This document shows, in pieces, positions 60,267-64,000 of a stretch of DNA of 64,000 nt (positions are counted from its first letter, which is position 1; each line of letters begins with the position of its first letter). The DNA is taken from NCBI RefSeq assembly GCF_947501385.1, contig NZ_CANMVP010000009.1, positions 62,001 through 126,000 on the forward strand, read 5' to 3'. The stretch comes from an uncultured Polaribacter sp. GTDB lineage: Bacteria > Bacteroidota > Bacteroidia > Flavobacteriales > Flavobacteriaceae. The position numbers and the translations under genes are program-made. The notes beneath the pieces were generated by a model. It ran no database searches and was not told the origin of the DNA. It saw only the letters and a list, made by a program, of their open reading frames with translations.

Positions 60267-61316
60267 TTACTCACTCTTCAACCCATTCCACCCTTGAGCC
60301 TTCAACTCAATTTCTTGCGCTGCTCTTGTAACCAAATTCAACCCTTGGTTTTCTGCGGTAATATGCCCAATAATAGAAAAATTAGGATTGTCTTTTATTT
60401 GATCAAAAGCTGCAATAGGCACTGTAAATAAAAGCTCATAATCTTCACCTCCACTTAAAGCAACCATGGTAGCATCTAGTTCAAACTCTTCACAAGTAGC
60501 AATAACTTGCGGATCTAAAGGCAATTTATCTTCGTAGACCTTACAACCCACTTTACTTTGCGTACAGATATGAAACAATTCAGATGAAAGTCCGTCAGAA
60601 ATATCAATCATAGCCGTTGGTTTTACGTCCAGTTCTTTTAATATTCCCGCAATATCTTTACGAGCTTCAGGCTTTAATTGACGTTCAATTAAATACGTAT
60701 AATTGTCTAAATCTGGTTGATTGTTAGGGTCTACTTTAAACACTTCTTTTTCTCTTTCTAAGACTTGCAAACCTAAATAGGCTGCGCCTAAATCGCCAGA
60801 AACGACTACTAAATCAGTTTCTTTTGCACCATCTCTATAAACAACCTCATCTTTTTCAACTTTACCAATGGCAGTTACAGAAATCAATATTCCTTTGGTA
60901 GAAGAAGTGGTATCGCCACCAACCAAATCTACAGAATAGGTTTCACAAGCCAATTGAATTCCTGCATACAATTCTTCAATTGCCTCTAAAGGAAAACGAT
61001 TAGAAACAGCAATTGAAACGGTAATTTGCTCTGCAACACCATTCATGGCATACACATCAGATAAATTTACCATAACAGCCTTATACCCTAAATGCTTTAA
61101 TGGCATATAGCTTAAATCGAAATGAACGCCTTCTATCAACAAATCTGTAGTCACCAACGTTTGTTTTTCGGAAGCATCTAAAACGGCAGCATCATCACCA
61201 ACTCCTTTGATTGTAGATGCATTTTCGACCTTAAAATATTGAGTAATATGTTTTATCAAACCAAACTCGCCAAGTTCAGCTAAGGATGTTTTTTGTGTAT
61301 TTTTATCTTCTAACAT
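60267..61316 (-). CDS. thiL: Thiamine-monophosphate kinase
   Basis: A 349-residue ThiL (thiamine phosphate + ATP to thiamine diphosphate). N-terminal GEFGLIKHITQYF, metal-binding VGDDAAVLD, LVTTDLLIEGVHFDLSYMPL, HLGYKAVMVNLSDVYAMNG, VDLVGGDTTSS and MIDISDGLSSELFHIC are all typical PurM-fold blocks. The length is normal. It stands alone on the minus strand; the other thiamine genes are not in the window. Confidence 0.95.
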   Translation of the reverse strand: MLEDKNTQKTSLAELGEFGLIKHITQYFKVENASTIKGVGDDAAVLDASEKQTLVTTDLLIEGVHFDLSYMPLKHLGYKAVMVNLSDVYAMNGVAEQITVSIAVSNRFPLEAIEELYAGIQLACETYSVDLVGGDTTSSTKGILISVTAIGKVEKDEVVYRDGAKETDLVVVSGDLGAAYLGLQVLEREKEVFKVDPNNQPDLDNYTYLIERQLKPEARKDIAGILKELDVKPTAMIDISDGLSSELFHICTQSKVGCKVYEDKLPLDPQVIATCEEFELDATMVALSGGEDYELLFTVPIAAFDQIKDNPNFSIIGHITAENQGLNLVTRAAQEIELKAQGWNGLKSE

Positions 61317-61464
61317 GCTGCAAAGATAGGTACAATCTTAAAAATTAAAGAGTTCCTTTGACAGAGAAGTAAAAATAATATCACTATTTTTGATTCTATC
61401 GTTCATATATACTAAATATTGAAAATTGCGTTCTAATAACAAAGCCAAATTAATACTCCGAAAA

Positions 61465-62679
61465 ATGATAAAAAAAAGCCTCTTTATATGTATTCTAATC
61501 GTTTTCAGTTGCACGAAAAAAGATGTTATAGAACAAGAAAATCAAACGTTAACAAATGCTATAGCAATCTGTGAAAATGGCTTCGCAGGAGCATATCCTT
61601 GTAATGACTATGATTTACTAGCGCATATAACTTTAGAAGAAATTGCAGGAGAAAATACAGAAGGAAACGATTCTTGGGGTTGGGTAGATCCTGTTACAAA
61701 TAGTGAATATGCTTTAATGTGCACAAACAAAGGTGTTTCTTTTATTGATATTACAAATCCTGCGGAAACGAAGATTATCGGCTTTTTAAAAACAAGAACA
61801 GAAAATAGCCTTTGGCGAGACGTAAAAGTCTACAATAATAGGGCGTATATTGTTAGTGAAGCTGCCAACCATGGAATGCAAGTTTTTAATTTAAGTAGAT
61901 TACGAGAAGCAACAAATACTCCAGTAGAGTTTACAGCTGATAAAGAGTATACAGATTTTGGGAAAGCACATAATATTGTAATTAATGAAACTAGTGGTTT
62001 TGCCTATGCCGTTGGAACAAACACTTTTTCTGGCGGGCCACATTTTGTAGATATCAACATCCCTTTAAATCCAGCATCTTCTGGTGGTTATGCAAATGAT
62101 GCATATTCCCATGATGCACAAGTAGTAACGTATAATGGTCCAGACACAGCGTATACAGGAAAAGAAATTTTAATTGGTAGTAATGAGAATGAAGTTGTGA
62201 TTGTAGATGTTACAGACAAACAAAACCCTACACAAATCTCATCAATAAGTTATGCAAATATTGGCTATACACACCAAGGATGGTTTACAGACGATTTTAA
62301 ATATTTTATTCTGGGTGATGAGACAGATGAATTAGAAAAAGGTGTAAACACAAGAACCATTATTTTCGATTTTTCAGATTTAGACAACCCAAAGCATCAT
62401 TTTGATTATTTAGGAAAATCTGCAGCAATTGATCATAACGGATATGTAAAAGGCAATCTATTTTTTCAGGCAAATTATACTGCTGGAGTAAGAATTTTAG
62501 ATATTTCTGATATTGAAAATAAAAATTTTACAGAAATCGGGTACTTTGATACACATCCAGAAAATGACAACACCGCTTTTAATGGTGCTTGGAATGTATA
62601 TCCTTATTTACCAAGTGGTAATATTATTATTAGCGATATCAATCGTGGTTTGTTTGTCATTAGAAAAAGTAAAACCTAA
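61465..62679 (+). CDS. Choice-of-anchor B family lipoprotein
   Basis: A 404-residue lipoprotein (lipobox IVFSC) starting MIKKSLFICILIVFSCTKKD. The mature region opens with CENGFAGAYPCNDYDLLAHI, the signature of choice-of-anchor B proteins, and has LVIVD-type propeller repeats (GVSFIDITNPAETKIIGFL, EVVIVDVTDKQNPTQISSI, GVRILDISDIENKNFTEIG). These exported proteins carry various C-terminal anchors; here an N-terminal lipid replaces a T9SS tail. The function is unknown. The upstream 13-codon extension is rejected as it lacks a signal pattern. Confidence 0.85.
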   Translation: MIKKSLFICILIVFSCTKKDVIEQENQTLTNAIAICENGFAGAYPCNDYDLLAHITLEEIAGENTEGNDSWGWVDPVTNSEYALMCTNKGVSFIDITNPAETKIIGFLKTRTENSLWRDVKVYNNRAYIVSEAANHGMQVFNLSRLREATNTPVEFTADKEYTDFGKAHNIVINETSGFAYAVGTNTFSGGPHFVDINIPLNPASSGGYANDAYSHDAQVVTYNGPDTAYTGKEILIGSNENEVVIVDVTDKQNPTQISSISYANIGYTHQGWFTDDFKYFILGDETDELEKGVNTRTIIFDFSDLDNPKHHFDYLGKSAAIDHNGYVKGNLFFQANYTAGVRILDISDIENKNFTEIGYFDTHPENDNTAFNGAWNVYPYLPSGNIIISDINRGLFVIRKSKT

Positions 62680-62685
62680 TTTCTT

Positions 62686-64000
62686 GTGAAAAAATATTGG
62701 TTTGTTATCTGCATTTTATTTCTATTAAACTGTTCGAAATCTGAAATTCTTTTTACTGATGAAAATGAAATTCTAAATAACACGATCATTACTGTAAATA
62801 CTTTAGGAGGCTCTAAAAATGACGCTTTTAATGCTGTCATACAAACAGCAGAGGGCGGTTATATTACGGCTGGTTTTACACAAAGTAATAACGGAGATAT
62901 CAATACAAAAACAAACGAATCTTTCGATTTTTGGATTTTAAAATTTACTTCAGAAAGTGTTCTTCAATGGCAAAAAACTTTCGGTGGATCAAAAGATGAT
63001 AGAGCCTCAGCAATTGTTCAAACTTTAGAGGGTGGTTTTGCCGTTTTAGGATATACCCAAAGTTCAGATGTAGATATCTCAGAAAATGCAGGATCTAAAG
63101 ATTTTTGGTTGTTAAAACTTTCCAATAACGGAAACGTACTTTGGCAGAAAACATTTGGCTTCTCTGGAGCAGATTACGGAACTTCTTTATTAGAAACAAA
63201 TGATGGTGGATTCCTACTCACTGGCGTTTTAGATGTTTCTGCTTCTGGCGGACAAGGAAATGCAAAATCTGCTGCAATAAAACATGCTGGTGGAGATTAT
63301 TGGGCGATAAAAACAGACAATGCTGGTAATTTAGAATGGAGTAAATTTTTTGGCGGTTCGTTTACAGACATTCCTTTAGGCGTTGTAGAAACTCAGGACA
63401 ATAGTTTTGTGATTGCGGGCTCTTCAGACAGTAATGATTTCAATATTAAAAACAATAATGGAGCCTATGATTTTTGGCTTACAAAAATATCTTCCAGAGG
63501 AAATTTAATCTGGGAAAAAAGTTTTGGGGGTTCACAAATTGATGAAGCTAGAGCAATTACAACCACAAATGATGGCAATTTTATAGTTGTTGGAGACACT
63601 AGAAGTTCAGACAAAAATGTTGCTATAAATAATGGAGCCGCAGATGTTTGGATTCTTAAAATTTCTACTGAAGGAAATTTACTTTGGGAAAAAACATTTG
63701 GCGGAACCAATTTTGATGCTGCAAGAGCTGTTTCTAAAACCCAAGATAACGGCTTTATAATTGCAGGTAGTTCTAGAAGTTTAGACAATGGTTTCGAGAA
63801 TAAAGGTCAGAATGATGCGCTTATTTTAAAAATTGATGCCAATGGAAATCTCTTATGGCAAAAAACCATTGGTGGTTCAGAAATCGATTTTTTATATGAT
63901 GTAGTTGAATTAAATAACAACACCATCATTGCAGTTGGCGAAAGCAGTAGTTCAGACCAAGATGTTCTAGAAAATAAAGGTTTTACCGATGGGTTAATCA
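62686..64000 (+). CDS. Repeat lipoprotein (cut by window end)
   Basis: A frame starting at GTG 62686, 6 bp after the previous stop, runs open to the window end (438 codons). Signal and lipobox: KKYWFVICILFLLNCSK. It consists of about seven copies of a ~55-60-residue unit seen as GGS..D.A..I..T.DGG (ITAGFTQSNNGD, DFWILKF, LQWQKTFGGS), likely propeller blades. Examples of units are GSKDDRASAIVQTLEGGFAV and GTNFDAARAVSKTQDNGFII. There is no enzymatic motif. It is presumably co-transcribed with the choice-of-anchor B gene. Confidence 0.85.
   Translation, partial: MKKYWFVICILFLLNCSKSEILFTDENEILNNTIITVNTLGGSKNDAFNAVIQTAEGGYITAGFTQSNNGDINTKTNESFDFWILKFTSESVLQWQKTFGGSKDDRASAIVQTLEGGFAVLGYTQSSDVDISENAGSKDFWLLKLSNNGNVLWQKTFGFSGADYGTSLLETNDGGFLLTGVLDVSASGGQGNAKSAAIKHAGGDYWAIKTDNAGNLEWSKFFGGSFTDIPLGVVETQDNSFVIAGSSDSNDFNIKNNNGAYDFWLTKISSRGNLIWEKSFGGSQIDEARAITTTNDGNFIVVGDTRSSDKNVAINNGAADVWILKISTEGNLLWEKTFGGTNFDAARAVSKTQDNGFIIAGSSRSLDNGFENKGQNDALILKIDANGNLLWQKTIGGSEIDFLYDVVELNNNTIIAVGESSSSDQDVLENKGFTDGLI

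Overview
The window looks like a chromosomal segment of a marine flavobacterium (Bacteroidota, Flavobacteriaceae, Polaribacter-like). Support comes from AT-rich DNA, lysine- and asparagine-rich proteins, Bacteroidota -7 promoter boxes (TAnnTTTG), a type IX secretion tail, a DUF6090 protein, an IPExxxVDY protein next to pyruvate kinase, and the gene order acpP-fabF-rnc. The genus is inference. I see no rRNA, tRNA or CRISPR array.

Positions 1-15425 are the downstream part of a polysaccharide utilization locus. Eight same-strand genes with short gaps encode a GH116 enzyme (cut by the window edge), a SASA-type acetylesterase, a two-domain esterase (alpha/beta-hydrolase plus SGNH), an S1 sulfatase, a GH117/GH43-like propeller enzyme, a GH29 fucosidase, a ThuA-LamG protein and a GH95 fucosidase. 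A collapsed remnant of a second GH29 gene follows. Then come a divergent T9SS-secreted BspA-type repeat protein and a second sulfatase. Two fucosidase families, two sulfatases and three esterase domains point to a sulfated, acetylated, fucose-containing glycan of the fucoidan type. No SusC/SusD pair is in the window.

Positions 15767-27547 are mostly housekeeping: ssb, a zinc-ribbon protein, a CBS protein, an M28 membrane peptidase, acpP-fabF-rnc-IPExxxVDY-pyk, and purN-rnhA. Two toxin-antitoxin modules follow, the first bracketed by a duplicated 3' end of rnhA, then a COG3910-like ATPase.

Positions 27886-34833 hold the sdhCAB operon and a disturbed region downstream of it. The last ~235 bp of sdhB are duplicated about 2.9 kb away. 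Between the copies lie an outer-membrane barrel gene, two arrays of exact 22-bp period that flank a decaying ORF, and an IS5-type transposase remnant. A four-helix-bundle gene sits between sdhA and sdhB.

Positions 34991-48353 hold a secreted protein of unknown function, a doubly broken SRPBCC pseudogene, a 942-residue BNR/Vps10-like protein, a YefM-YoeB module with a regular operator, a DEAD-box helicase, aminopeptidase P, a KDG kinase, two alpha/beta hydrolases, BrnQ, and a two-gene unit pairing an unknown protein with a PIN-domain protein.

Positions 48425-64000 hold a PD40 propeller protein, tandem duplicated membrane-bound AraC-type regulators with a DUF6090 protein, a serine hydrolase and TonB-receptor-type barrel behind an alternative-stem leader, a DUF2188 gene paired with a TIR/nucleoside-deoxyribosyltransferase-like gene, a PLP enzyme, a lipoprotein followed by a large structured intergenic element, thiL, a choice-of-anchor B protein and a repeat lipoprotein cut by the window end.

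The best candidates for something undescribed are the 22-bp arrays around the decaying ORF, the 3'-end duplications of rnhA and sdhB, the unknown-PIN pair and the DUF2188/TIR-like pair.
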